This document shows, in pieces, positions 31,253-40,112 of a stretch of DNA of 64,000 bases; the first letter of the stretch is position 1; the number at the start of each line of letters is the position of its first letter. The notes below the pieces were generated by a model, which saw only the letters and a list, made by a program, of their open reading frames with translations, was not told the origin of the DNA and ran no database searches. This DNA is from Buxus sempervirens (taxonomy: Eukaryota > Streptophyta > Magnoliopsida > Buxales > Buxaceae), in the NCBI GenBank assembly GCA_947561395.2, contig OX387184.1:37376766-37440765 (forward strand), written 5' to 3'. The translations under genes were made by a program, and so were the position numbers.

Positions 31253-34200
31253 CATTGCCATGTGGAATATTAGGGGTCTTAATAACCCCGAAAAGCAAAT
31301 GGAAGTTCGAAATCTTATGCTATCCAAGAAGTTATGTCTTTTGGCAGTTGTAGAGACTAAGGTGAGGCAAGTCAATGCCCAAATTGTGAAAAGCCTCTTA
31401 TCCGTTCATTGGGAGCTCATTACCAACTATGATCAAGCTTTGAAGGGTCGCATTTGGGTCTTGTTTAACCCTTCAGAAGTTAAAATTAATAAGTTGGACA
31501 CTAGTGACCAACTTATCCATTGTTATGCAGATTTTATGGGAATGAATAAAGCATGCTTCATCACCTTTGTTTATGGTTCGAATGACGCCTTGGAAAGAAG
31601 GCATTTGTGGCGGCAATTGCAAAGATACTCTACACCCCATCCATGGATGCTTGTAGGGGATTTTAACTGCGTTAGATCAGCCAATGAAAAGACAGGAGGG
31701 CAACACATAAACAGATGTGCTACTGAGGAATTCAATGATTGTATTGATGCTTGTCAATTGGTGGAGCTCAAATCCAAAGGCTTCTTCTTCACATGGTCCA
31801 ACCAAGGGGAAGGCCAAAGACGTATATCTTGCAGATTGGACCGTGCTCTTGTTAACTTGCCATGGCTTAGAGATCTTACCTCCTCAGAAGTTGAGGTACT
31901 TAATCCAGGCGTCTCTGACCATTGCCCACTATTGATTTCGGTTTTCCCTCAATGGCAGCAAGGTAAAAAACCTTTTAGATTCTTCAACTTCTGGACTGCT
32001 AGATCAGATTTCTATCCACTTGTCAAGGACGCATGGGAAGTTGAGGTGAATGGCTCACCAATGTTTAGAGTTGCTAAGAAGCTCCAAGCTGTCAAAATGA
32101 AGCTTAAGGGATGGAGTAAGCAAATGAGATTTGCTGAATTATCTTCTCAGGTACAGGAAGCCAGATCCAAGCTTGCTATTCTGCAAAAATCCATTCATGA
32201 TGATCCCCAAAATGTAGCCCTAATGCAACAAGAGAGCACTTTGAAGAGGCACTTCCACTCTTTACTAAGGCTTGAGGAGTCTCAACTCAAACAAAAATCA
32301 AGGGTTCAATGGTTGGCCGAGGGTGACAAGAATTCCACTTTCTTCCACAATGCATTGATATCTAGAAGAGCAGCGAACAGTTTCTCATGTATCATGACAG
32401 AGGATGGTACCAAAATCACCGATCACAAAGAGATTTCCCAGCACATTGTCAAGCACTTCCAAGAATCCTTAGCGTCTTTTGTTGAGCACAACCACCATGA
32501 CATGCCCACGTTTTCCAAAGTTTTATCTGAGGAACAGAAATGTTGTTTGATGGAGGAGGTTAAAGCGGATGAAATCAGGTCCACACTATTTTCATTAAAG
32601 GAGGATAAAGCGCCAGGTCCAGATGGCTTTACCCCTGCCTTCTTTAAAAGTTGTTGGGGGATAGTTGGAGACGATGTTTTGGAGGCAATCACGAGTTTCT
32701 TCAAGGAAGGCAAACTTCTTAAGCAGTGGAATGCTTCTGCCATATCATTGGTGCCTAAGTGCCGCAACCCAAGCAAGGTTACTGATTATCGACCTATCTC
32801 GTGTGTCAATACCTTGTACAAATGCATTGCCAAGATAATTGCAAATCGGCTTAAGGGAGTTGTTGGGGCAATTGTTGGAAGCTACCAATCAGCCTTCATT
32901 CCAGGTAGAGGTGCAGCTGAAAATGTTCTTCTTACCCATGAGTTACTTCACAACTACCACTTGAATGGGTCTCATATGAAATGTGCACTTAAGGTTGATA
33001 TTCGTAAAGCCTTCGACTCGGTATCTTGGAGCAGCATTAGACAAATGTTGCATGCACTTCATTTTCCGGCCAATATGATTGCATGGATCATGGAGTGTGT
33101 TACCACCCCAGCCTTCTCCATCATGATCAATGGTAGCTTGTGTGGTTTCTTCAAAGGTGCAAAAGGTCTACGGCAAGGTGATCCTATGTCTCCCTACTTA
33201 TTTGTCTTGGTAATGGAAGTTTTCAATATGGTGTTAAAGGAGCATACCAATCAAGGCTTCACCCACCACCATAGATGTGAGGCCATTGATCTCAAGCTCC
33301 TTTGCTTTGCAGATGACTTGTTCATCTTCTCTAAGGCTGACAGATCCTCCATACAATGCATTCTCAAAGCACTTGATGGCTTTCATGAGATAACAGGACT
33401 ATATGTTAATAAAGCCAAGAGTGCCATGTATCTAAGTGGTGTGGATGAGTACCAGAAACTTGACCTAAGCTCCATGGCTGGATTTCCTATTGGGCAGTTG
33501 CCGGTTAGGTACCTTGGGCTACCTCTTTTCACCTCTAAGCTCTCAAGGCGGGATTGTGAACCGCTTATTAATCAAGTCAAAGCTAGAACTCAATCTTGGA
33601 AAGGTAGAGCTCTTTCGTATGCTGGTAGGTTACTCCTCATAAAGTCGGTGCTCTTTTCTATCAAAGTTCATTGGCTTACTACCTTCATCATTCCCAAGGG
33701 TGTTCTTTCTGAATTGGAAACTATTATTAGGAGATTTTTATGGGCAGGACCTGATCTCAAAAAGAAAATGACTCCTATCAGTTGGGATATTGTTTGCATG
33801 CCACGGAAGGAAGGTGGACTTGGTCTTTTCAAGCTTTGCAAATGGAACAAGGCTGCAACCATGAAGCATATATGGCGAATCCTGAGTAATGAGGACTCCT
33901 TGTGGGTGCAGTGGGTTCACAAGTACTTGGTCAAGGACCGCAATTTCTGGAATCTTAATATACCAGCAACTTGTGCTTGGGCATGGAGGAAGATCCTTAG
34001 AACAAGACAAGATGTGGCTCACCTGGTGAAGAAGAAGATACACAATGGTATGTCTACTTCCCTATGGTATGATAATTGGCATCCTGAAGGTCCCCTATTT
34101 AACAGGTATGGTTACCGTCTAATCTATGATTCGGGCCTCTCCACCCGAGCCACGGTTAGTAGCATTATCTCAGGCCATAGTTGGGACCCTCCCTTGGCAG

Positions 34201-34883
34201 CATCTCCTGACCTAATCGAGGTGTGGAGTAAGCTCCATATGCTAAAGAATCCAATGCCAGATAGTGAAGATGTGCTGACTTGGATCCCCACCAACTCAGG
34301 TACGTTCGACATCAGTAGTGCTTATAAAAGTCTTGACACAATCCGTGTGAAGGTTCATTGGTACAGTTTGGTGTGGTTTCCAAATCACATACCGAAGCAT
34401 GCATTTATCCTATGGCTCGCTGTCAACCAAAGACTCCTCACCAGGGACCGTCTACACAAGCTCCACATTATCGACCAAGCCTCATGCGTGCTATGTAGAC
34501 GCACAGATGAGTCTCACTCTCATCTATTTTTTGCTTGCCAATATAGCTCTCAGATTTGGAACCGCATCCTTTCCAACAATTGTGTGAGTCGAGCACAGCG
34601 GTCTTGGTTACAAATAATACAATGGGCTTCATCTTTGCAAGTGGCTAGCCCACAAGCTCGGTTGTTATTCAACTTCTCTCTAGCAGCCACAGTTTATCAC
34701 CTTTGGAGGGAAAGAAATCGTCGGGTGTTCAAAAATATCTACATGCCGTGGCAGGTCTTGGTTGAAACAATCATATCAGATGTTCGTGACAAAGCAAATC
34801 TGGAACGAGTCAAGCTTCCGGATAACTCACTTCATCGCCAACTCATCTCTAATTGGGATTTGAATTGGGAGTTCACCCCTTAG
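31245..34883 (+). CDS. P5 ORF2: endonuclease-reverse transcriptase, intact
   Basis: 1212 residues, open throughout. Endonuclease: WNIRGLNNPEKQ, VETKVRQVN, VYGSND, GDFNCVRSA (about 138) and VSDHCPLL. RT: DKAPGPDGFTP, DYRPISCVN, AFIPGR, VDIRKAFDSV, LRQGDPMSPYLF, LCFADDLFIF (Asp pair near 688), LPVRYLGLPL. C-terminal Cys/His: CVLCRRTDESHSHLFFAC (near 1081), then WRERNRRVF. The start is fixed by the coupling with ORF1 and by the conserved MxxxxWNIRG opening. It could make active enzyme, but its own ORF1 is truncated and it lacks a leader, so the copy is probably not autonomous. Confidence 0.95.
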   Translation: MLNIAMWNIRGLNNPEKQMEVRNLMLSKKLCLLAVVETKVRQVNAQIVKSLLSVHWELITNYDQALKGRIWVLFNPSEVKINKLDTSDQLIHCYADFMGMNKACFITFVYGSNDALERRHLWRQLQRYSTPHPWMLVGDFNCVRSANEKTGGQHINRCATEEFNDCIDACQLVELKSKGFFFTWSNQGEGQRRISCRLDRALVNLPWLRDLTSSEVEVLNPGVSDHCPLLISVFPQWQQGKKPFRFFNFWTARSDFYPLVKDAWEVEVNGSPMFRVAKKLQAVKMKLKGWSKQMRFAELSSQVQEARSKLAILQKSIHDDPQNVALMQQESTLKRHFHSLLRLEESQLKQKSRVQWLAEGDKNSTFFHNALISRRAANSFSCIMTEDGTKITDHKEISQHIVKHFQESLASFVEHNHHDMPTFSKVLSEEQKCCLMEEVKADEIRSTLFSLKEDKAPGPDGFTPAFFKSCWGIVGDDVLEAITSFFKEGKLLKQWNASAISLVPKCRNPSKVTDYRPISCVNTLYKCIAKIIANRLKGVVGAIVGSYQSAFIPGRGAAENVLLTHELLHNYHLNGSHMKCALKVDIRKAFDSVSWSSIRQMLHALHFPANMIAWIMECVTTPAFSIMINGSLCGFFKGAKGLRQGDPMSPYLFVLVMEVFNMVLKEHTNQGFTHHHRCEAIDLKLLCFADDLFIFSKADRSSIQCILKALDGFHEITGLYVNKAKSAMYLSGVDEYQKLDLSSMAGFPIGQLPVRYLGLPLFTSKLSRRDCEPLINQVKARTQSWKGRALSYAGRLLLIKSVLFSIKVHWLTTFIIPKGVLSELETIIRRFLWAGPDLKKKMTPISWDIVCMPRKEGGLGLFKLCKWNKAATMKHIWRILSNEDSLWVQWVHKYLVKDRNFWNLNIPATCAWAWRKILRTRQDVAHLVKKKIHNGMSTSLWYDNWHPEGPLFNRYGYRLIYDSGLSTRATVSSIISGHSWDPPLAASPDLIEVWSKLHMLKNPMPDSEDVLTWIPTNSGTFDISSAYKSLDTIRVKVHWYSLVWFPNHIPKHAFILWLAVNQRLLTRDRLHKLHIIDQASCVLCRRTDESHSHLFFACQYSSQIWNRILSNNCVSRAQRSWLQIIQWASSLQVASPQARLLFNFSLAATVYHLWRERNRRVFKNIYMPWQVLVETIISDVRDKANLERVKLPDNSLHRQLISNWDLNWEFTP

Positions 34884-35028
34884 CCTCATTTCGCATTAGT
34901 GTTTCCTTATATGGCTGTTTGCCTCATTAGCATGAGGCTTTGTTTGCTTTACCTTGTATGGACGTCATTGTAGATATTTGTTTATTAATATAATCTTTGG
35001 ATTTACCTTCCAAAAAAAAAAAAAAAAA
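34884..35028 (+). other. P5 3' UTR and poly-A
   Basis: Ends TTTATTAATATAATCTTTGG then ATTTACCTTCC and 17 A's, matching the family 3' terminus. Confidence 0.88.
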
Positions 35029-35377
35029 CTGTATATCATCTATGGAGGGAAAGAAATAGGTGAATCTTTCAAAACAAGGCAATGTCGAGTGAGAGCCTAA
35101 CATCAATTATTGTTGAGGATATTAAGAGCAAGTATGGCGCCTTTGGGGGTAAGTTAAAAGACACCTCTACGAACAGAGAAGTTTGTGATAATTGGGGAGT
35201 CTACCCTACTCTCATTTTGTAATTCTCTTCTCAGTTGTATGGTGTGATAGCCATTGTTCCCAATAGGGTTGTTTTTAATGTAATTTTGTTTACATTGTAT
35301 TAGGTTGGTATGCCCACCTTGGTCTTGTAAAGCAGCTCCCTTTACTAATGGAAAAACTTACTTACTTTCCAAAAAAA
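35029..35377 (+). pseudogene. P3 LINE, 3' block: ORF2 C-terminus, 3' UTR, short poly-A
   Basis: Resumes with TVYHLWRERNR, a TGA (CGA to TGA type), then IFQNKAMSSES...WGVYPTLIL and stop at 35222. The 3' UTR is similar to M1's and ends CTTACTTACTTTCC with 7 A's (35371-35377). That this is the end of P3 is inferred from order, since P3 lacks exactly this part. After the A's another LINE resumes. Confidence 0.75.
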
Positions 35378-35890
35378 GATACTCGTCGCAACTCTGGGAT
35401 AAAGTCATGGAAAAAAATTGCTGTCCAAGACCTCATCGCTCCTGGGCAAATCACATTGAGTGGGCTTCCCGTCACCTCTGTGGAAAGGACCTGGTAGCAA
35501 GAGTATGCAAAACTTCGTTTGCGGCATTGATTTATCACATATGGAAGGAGCGTAACCTCCGGATCTTTGAGAACAAAGCACTCCCCCCCTGAGGAACTTG
35601 AAAGAACTATAGCAATGGAAGTAAGATCTAAAGTTACCTGCTTCAATCAAGGTGTTCCTGACAGCCCTCTTACTAGGGATATATCCCACAATTGGTCTCT
35701 TGACATTTGCCTCATATAACTATGTTTTAATGTATCTTATTGGTTACCACCTTGTATGCTCGGGTACCTTGCTGCCCTCCCTTTTTGTAAGTTTCGGGTA
35801 TTACCCTAAGGAATACCCTAACTTACTCCTATGTACTCTTTTTTCTTCATTTCTTTATTAATAAACTTTCTTACGTTCCAAAAAAAAAAA
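35378..35890 (+). pseudogene. P6 LINE, 3' block: ORF2 C-terminus and tail
   Basis: Opens mid-protein (YSSQLWDKVMEKN, after the zf-RVT block) and runs through SFAALIYHIWKERNLRIF. The frame is lost near 35590. The 3' UTR ends TTCTTACGTTCC with poly-A at 35880-35890. The 5' portion is left of the window. P3 sits in it, directly after the residues that would complete the FFxC motif. M2 ORF1 resumes at 35891. Confidence 0.75.
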
Positions 35891-36725
35891 CTGATCAAGG
35901 TCGGCAGCTTCATTATTCGAAACCTAATGAGCTTGGACTTGATTAACCTCTTGCTGATTTGGTTGCCAACCTGCATCGCTTTTGCATGATTTTCATCTTG
36001 AAACATGAGCTCTTGGTTGTCTTTCAATTGCTCCGACTTGTTGGATTCACAGACCTGATTATTTTGCAGTTGCAAAGTCCTTCCCGTCGAAACCCAAATC
36101 TTGCCATTGTCATGTTTCCTACAATTGCTTTCAGCATGCCCAAACACTTTACAGAGAAGGCATTTGGGTGGCTTCCAAGCACACTCAATGTCAATCAGAA
36201 GTTCTTCCTCATCATTGTTTTGATTTTTACAACATAAGAACAGTGATTGGGGGAAGGTGCGACTCAAATCCACTTCCACACATACACGAGCAAAGTTCAA
36301 CCTTGATTTTTTCTCAATTGCCTCATCAAGGAATAAGGGTTTGTCAACCCCACTCGCCAGGAAACTAAGCCTCGGGGGGTCCAGAACACCATTGGCACGT
36401 TAGAGAGTTTAATCCATATTGGAACCCTGTCAAGCACTGATTTTTCAAGTTGCATATTGGGTTGCCATTCATTGATGATGAAGAGTCTACTAGCAAAGTT
36501 CCATGGGGCTTCTCTAAGCACTCTTTGCCTAGTTTCAAGGCTTGGAAACTGAAAAATGAAGAAGCCATTAGCTGCTTCTGAAACATGAACACCACCTGCC
36601 TTTCCCCAAAGACGATCAGCAAGGCTTTTTACAATAGAGAAGGGCAGTTTCCTATCAAGGAAATGCCTTACAAGACTATCCTCCCAGATTTTCCTTCCTT
36701 TGTTGACCACCTCAGGAGGTGGAGG
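35891..36725 (-). pseudogene. M2 ORF1, middle/C part (DUF4283-like region, zinc knuckle)
   Basis: Minus strand: PPPPEVVNKGRKIWEDSLVRHF, KLPFSIVKSLADRLWG, FFIFQFPSLETR, WNFASRLFIINEW, VPIWIKLSNVPM. A frameshift at about 36375 is followed by NFARVCVEVDLS and the knuckle CLLCKVFGHAESNC, then a degraded tail cut by the P6 insertion at 35890. The remaining tail and ORF2 of M2 must lie left of the window. Upstream (in its sense) the frame is broken by P7 and resumes at 43880. Confidence 0.85.
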
Positions 36726-36814
36726 TTACTCGTGGTGAAGGTTGCCGCTCGCCCGCCGGCTGGCGCCGGCGACCTCGGTTCTCCGGCAGGTGTTCGCCGG
36801 AGATTCTGTTTGCT

Positions 36815-37005
36815 TTCCAGGTCTGTTCGTGGGGTTCCAGGTTTCGTTCGCGGCTGTGTAGTGCTTGTGGGGTTCCAGGCTTCGTTCGTGGGGTTCCAGG
36901 TTTCGTTCGTGGGGTTCCAGCTTTCCAGGTCTGTTCGTGGGGTTCCAGCTTTCCAGGTCTGTTCGTGGGGTTCCAGGTTTCGTTCGCGGCTGTGTAGTGC
37001 TTGTG
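36815..37005 (+). repeat. Tandem short repeats in the P7 leader
   Basis: At least seven variants of TTCGTGGGGTTCCAG, in two higher-order forms (..GTTTCGTTCGTGGGG.. and ..GCTTTCCAGGTCTGTTCGTGGGG..). A 67-bp segment with GTTCGCGGCTGTGTAGTGCTTGTGG occurs near 36848 and 36985. The same TTCGTGG core recurs in the leaders of P2, P4, M3 and M4. Confidence 0.85.
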
Positions 37006-37729
37006 GTGGATGTGGTGCTTGCGGGATTTTTGTCCGTTGCTGTGGCGTTTGGTGTGATTGTGGTGGAACGTTTGCAAGGCACACTCTCCTTTCGTGTGCT
37101 ATTGTTCGTGTAGGGCTTTTCGTCAAGGATTTATTGTTCGGGCTCGTGTGTTCTCACTTATCTCTTGTGGGATCTAGGTCGCATCTGTTCTGAGACCTTC
37201 GGTTGATCTGGTCTCAGTTCCGTCTCTGGTCTCAGTTCCGTGGAGGTCTCCTTTGGCAGTGGGATTCAGGATCTGGTTTTCGGTTCGTGGAGGGCTCTTT
37301 GGCATGTGGGATTCCGTTTCAGGTTTTTGTTCGTGGAGTTTCAGTTTCTGGCTTTCTGTTCATCAAGGTGTATCTGTCTCTGGTTCCCGGTCTCTGTCTC
37401 TGGGATTCAGTCCGTCGTCGTGAGTTTACTCGGTGCTTGCTCGGGTTGGTTTCCGGAAGGTTCAGTGTTGTTCTCATCCGTTCGTGGAGGTCTCATTTGG
37501 CAGTGGGTTTCAGTTTCTAGTGGCTGTTCGTGGAGTGCTCTCTGGCAAGTGGGACTCAGTTTCTGGTCTCTGTTCGTGGAATATCAGATTCTGGTTACTG
37601 TTCATCAAGGAGTATCAGCCTGCTCTCCGGTTTCTGTTTCTGAGTTTCAGTTCGTGGACGTGAGTTGTATTGCTCGGGGTTACTTGTGTACTGGTTTGCT
37701 CGGTTTGCTCCAGAAGTTTTCATTTCTCA

Positions 37730-37868
37730 ATCCAGTTTTTGTAACCTAAGCACTATATGCTTTAGGGTTGTTTTTTCTGTTTTGATGCGAGCCGTGTCAG
37801 ACTCCTGTACTTGTAAATAGTTTCTCATTTATACTATACGAACTCCTTACTTTCCAAAAAAAAAAAAA
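37730..37868 (+). mobile_element. 139-bp LINE 3'-end insertion inside the P7 leader
   Basis: Flanked by AGTTTTCATTTCTCA at 37715-37729 and 37869-37883. It consists only of a LINE 3' UTR ending ACTCCTTACTTTCC and poly-A. It is a severely 5'-truncated, dead-on-arrival copy. Confidence 0.9.
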
Positions 37869-38216
37869 AGTTTTCATTTCTCAGATTGGTCAGCTTATCG
37901 TTTCGTGAAGGCTATCGTTTTTGTGTTATCGCATGTGGGTACTGTTTTGTGAGGCGACTATCAGACTATCGTTTCGTGAAGACTATCAATTCTCTTGCTC
38001 TCAATCAGTTCGTGGGGAGATTTTCGTTTGCTCTCAATCAGCGTGACTGTGGAGGGATTCGCCTGGTCGCGTCACAGTGGGACTGTATTGGCAATTGGGA
38101 CTGTATTGGCAATTGAAGGGACTGTGTCGCCGCCTACTCCCCAGTCAGCTTCCCCGGGGGGTCTGTTCTTCGGACTCTCTGTTCTCCGGCATCTTCCTGA
38201 CCCGATGGTCTAGCTC

Positions 38217-40112
38217 ATGGCTGGGTCAACCATTTCCTCCGGGTCATTGGGCTTGCAATCGAATTCTGACTTCCCGCCCTTGCCATCAAGAATGGAGCCA
38301 CCTGTTGCTGTCGCAGCTGAGCAGGCCCTGATACCTGCGACGGGCTCAGACTTGGCTGCCGTGCAGAGCCTGCAACCTGTGACGAGTCCTGATTCTGCTG
38401 CAGCTCTGAGCCTGCAACCTGCGACCAGTACAGAATTTGAAGGTTTGCAGCCTGATTTCCTTAATGCAAGCGAGCAAACGGGTCCGGCTAGCTCTGCTGT
38501 TCCTGGAAACGATGATATCTCTCCAGCTCTAGCTGTGGAACTTCAAAGCCAACAAACTCTGGCCCTTACACACTCGCTGCTGCCTCCAGGACGTGCCACC
38601 TCATTGGAGAGAGGTGAACTAGCTTCACGGGTTCAAGGAACTGCAGCTGGGACAAGGAGGCCTTCCCAACCGCCTGCTGCCCATTCTTCTGGAGGTCAAC
38701 CAAAACCCTGGACATCTCTCTTTGGCCAGCGTAGCCCATCCAATGTGAAGCTTACCTATCACCCTCCAACCCGGGTGGATGGGAGAGTTGTTGTATCTCC
38801 ACCCATTGCTGTAGCTGAAGAAGGTATCCGGGCATGGGAAGGCAGCCTTGTAGGCTATTTTCTGGACAAAAAGCTTCCTCTCAATGTTGTGAAAAGCTTA
38901 GCCAACAGAATGTGGGGCAGAGAAGGTAGTGTTCAGGTGTCTCTTGCAGGGAATGAATTCTTCATATTTAGATTCATGAATACCGATGTGTGTGATAAAG
39001 TCCTCCACCAAGCCCCTTGGCACTTCGCTGGTAGGCTGATGGTGCTCCAACAATGGCAGCCACACATGCAAATGCGTAAGGCTACAATCTCTAAAGTCCC
39101 AATTTGGATTAAAATGCATAACGTTCCCATGGAATATTGGACGTATGAGGGGTTGAGCTTCTTGGCTAGTGGTGTTGGAAAGCCTTTGTACATGGATACA
39201 GCTACTGAGAACAAATCCAAATTAAACTATGTTAGAATCTGTGTCGAAATTGACTATGAGATTGAGTACCCACAACAAGTGTACCTCAATATACATGGGG
39301 CTGAGGGAGAAGTCGATGACACAATCATGATTGATGTTGAATATGAATGGAAGCCAGCAAAGTGCAGCCATTGTCGGGTATTTGGGCACTTGGAAAGTCG
39401 TTGTACTAATTCTCCCCGTAAAGCTTGGGTACCTTCTGGGAGAATTATCAAGGATAGTAATGATGTAAGCGGTATCGCTATGGCCACTAGCTTAAGTGAT
39501 GCTTGTACTACCTCTCCCACAGCTTCTACGATGGAGAATGAACAGAACGAAAGGGAATCTATGCAAGTTCCTCTTGATGGTTGGACCAAAGTTGCTTCCA
39601 AAGGCAAGCATGTAGTGTGCGCTGAAGTCGAGGAGCCAAGTGGAGCCCATGATACACCAGAGGATCAAGTACAGAATAGTGCTTTGAGTGTGGGACGGTC
39701 ATGCCCTTCTACTGTCAATGTTCTCCCAAACGAAGACACACTCAATGAAGAGGTCTTGGATGGGAACATTCGATGCCATCACATTATTAACCCCAGCATG
39801 CCTTTGGAAGCAATAGCTGCAGATGTGAACCCTCAAGTGGTCGTGCATGACCCAAATCCGCAAGTCCTTGACCGAGTAAGTTCAACACCTTTGATGGGGA
39901 CCACCATCAACACCACCCCTAATAGGTTTGTAATACCCGAATCTGATATGCAAAGTAACCAAAAGAGCTCCTCCTCCTCTTCACGAAGGAAGAACAACAA
40001 GAAGAAAAAGAAATTACTTGTGGATGAGATAGCCCTGAAGCATGCGAAAATGCAACCAGTGGAAATGCGACTGGAGGGGAACAAAGGTGAGACAAGGCAT
40101 TCTACCCCATGA
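38217..40112 (+). CDS. P7 ORF1: DUF4283-like/CCHC RNA-binding protein, intact
   Basis: 631 residues. N-terminal Ala/Gln/Pro-rich region with SDFPPLPSR near residue 18; PWTSLF motif near 163; DUF4283-like region about 190-360 (VAEEGIRAWEGSLVGYF, KLPLNVVKSLANRMWG, WHFAGRLMVLQQW, VPIWIKMHNVPMEYW, SFLASGVGKPLYMD); zinc knuckle CSHCRVFGHLESRC at 383-396; variable linker with DGWTKVASKGK; tail SRRKNNKKKKKLLVDEIALKHAK. The start was chosen as the first ATG giving this family-like N-terminus. The TGA overlaps the ORF2 ATG (ATGA, 40109-40112). Likely RNA-binding partner of ORF2; it could act in trans. Confidence 0.9.
   Translation: MAGSTISSGSLGLQSNSDFPPLPSRMEPPVAVAAEQALIPATGSDLAAVQSLQPVTSPDSAAALSLQPATSTEFEGLQPDFLNASEQTGPASSAVPGNDDISPALAVELQSQQTLALTHSLLPPGRATSLERGELASRVQGTAAGTRRPSQPPAAHSSGGQPKPWTSLFGQRSPSNVKLTYHPPTRVDGRVVVSPPIAVAEEGIRAWEGSLVGYFLDKKLPLNVVKSLANRMWGREGSVQVSLAGNEFFIFRFMNTDVCDKVLHQAPWHFAGRLMVLQQWQPHMQMRKATISKVPIWIKMHNVPMEYWTYEGLSFLASGVGKPLYMDTATENKSKLNYVRICVEIDYEIEYPQQVYLNIHGAEGEVDDTIMIDVEYEWKPAKCSHCRVFGHLESRCTNSPRKAWVPSGRIIKDSNDVSGIAMATSLSDACTTSPTASTMENEQNERESMQVPLDGWTKVASKGKHVVCAEVEEPSGAHDTPEDQVQNSALSVGRSCPSTVNVLPNEDTLNEEVLDGNIRCHHIINPSMPLEAIAADVNPQVVVHDPNPQVLDRVSSTPLMGTTINTTPNRFVIPESDMQSNQKSSSSSSRRKNNKKKKKLLVDEIALKHAKMQPVEMRLEGNKGETRHSTP

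Larger units (their letters stand above)
30886..35028 (+). mobile_element. P5: LINE, 5'-truncated in ORF1, ORF2 intact
   Basis: Holds the last third of ORF1, all of ORF2, a 3' UTR ending ATTTACCTTCC, and 17 A's (35012-35028). Length about 4.1 kb. A TSD could not be matched: CTGTATATCATC follows the tail and encodes part of the P3 protein, but is not seen near 30886. P3 coding sequence resumes right after the tail. Confidence 0.83.

Noticed and set aside
35305-35861. Several small frames around the P3 and P6 tails
   Set aside because: Chance frames in 3' UTRs or shadows of the ORF2 C-terminus.
36585-37193. Plus-strand frame rich in Val/Gly/Phe over the P7 leader, and its antisense Thr/Pro/Asn-rich partners
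   Set aside because: Produced by the TTCGTGGGG repeats; it begins inside antisense M2 ORF1.
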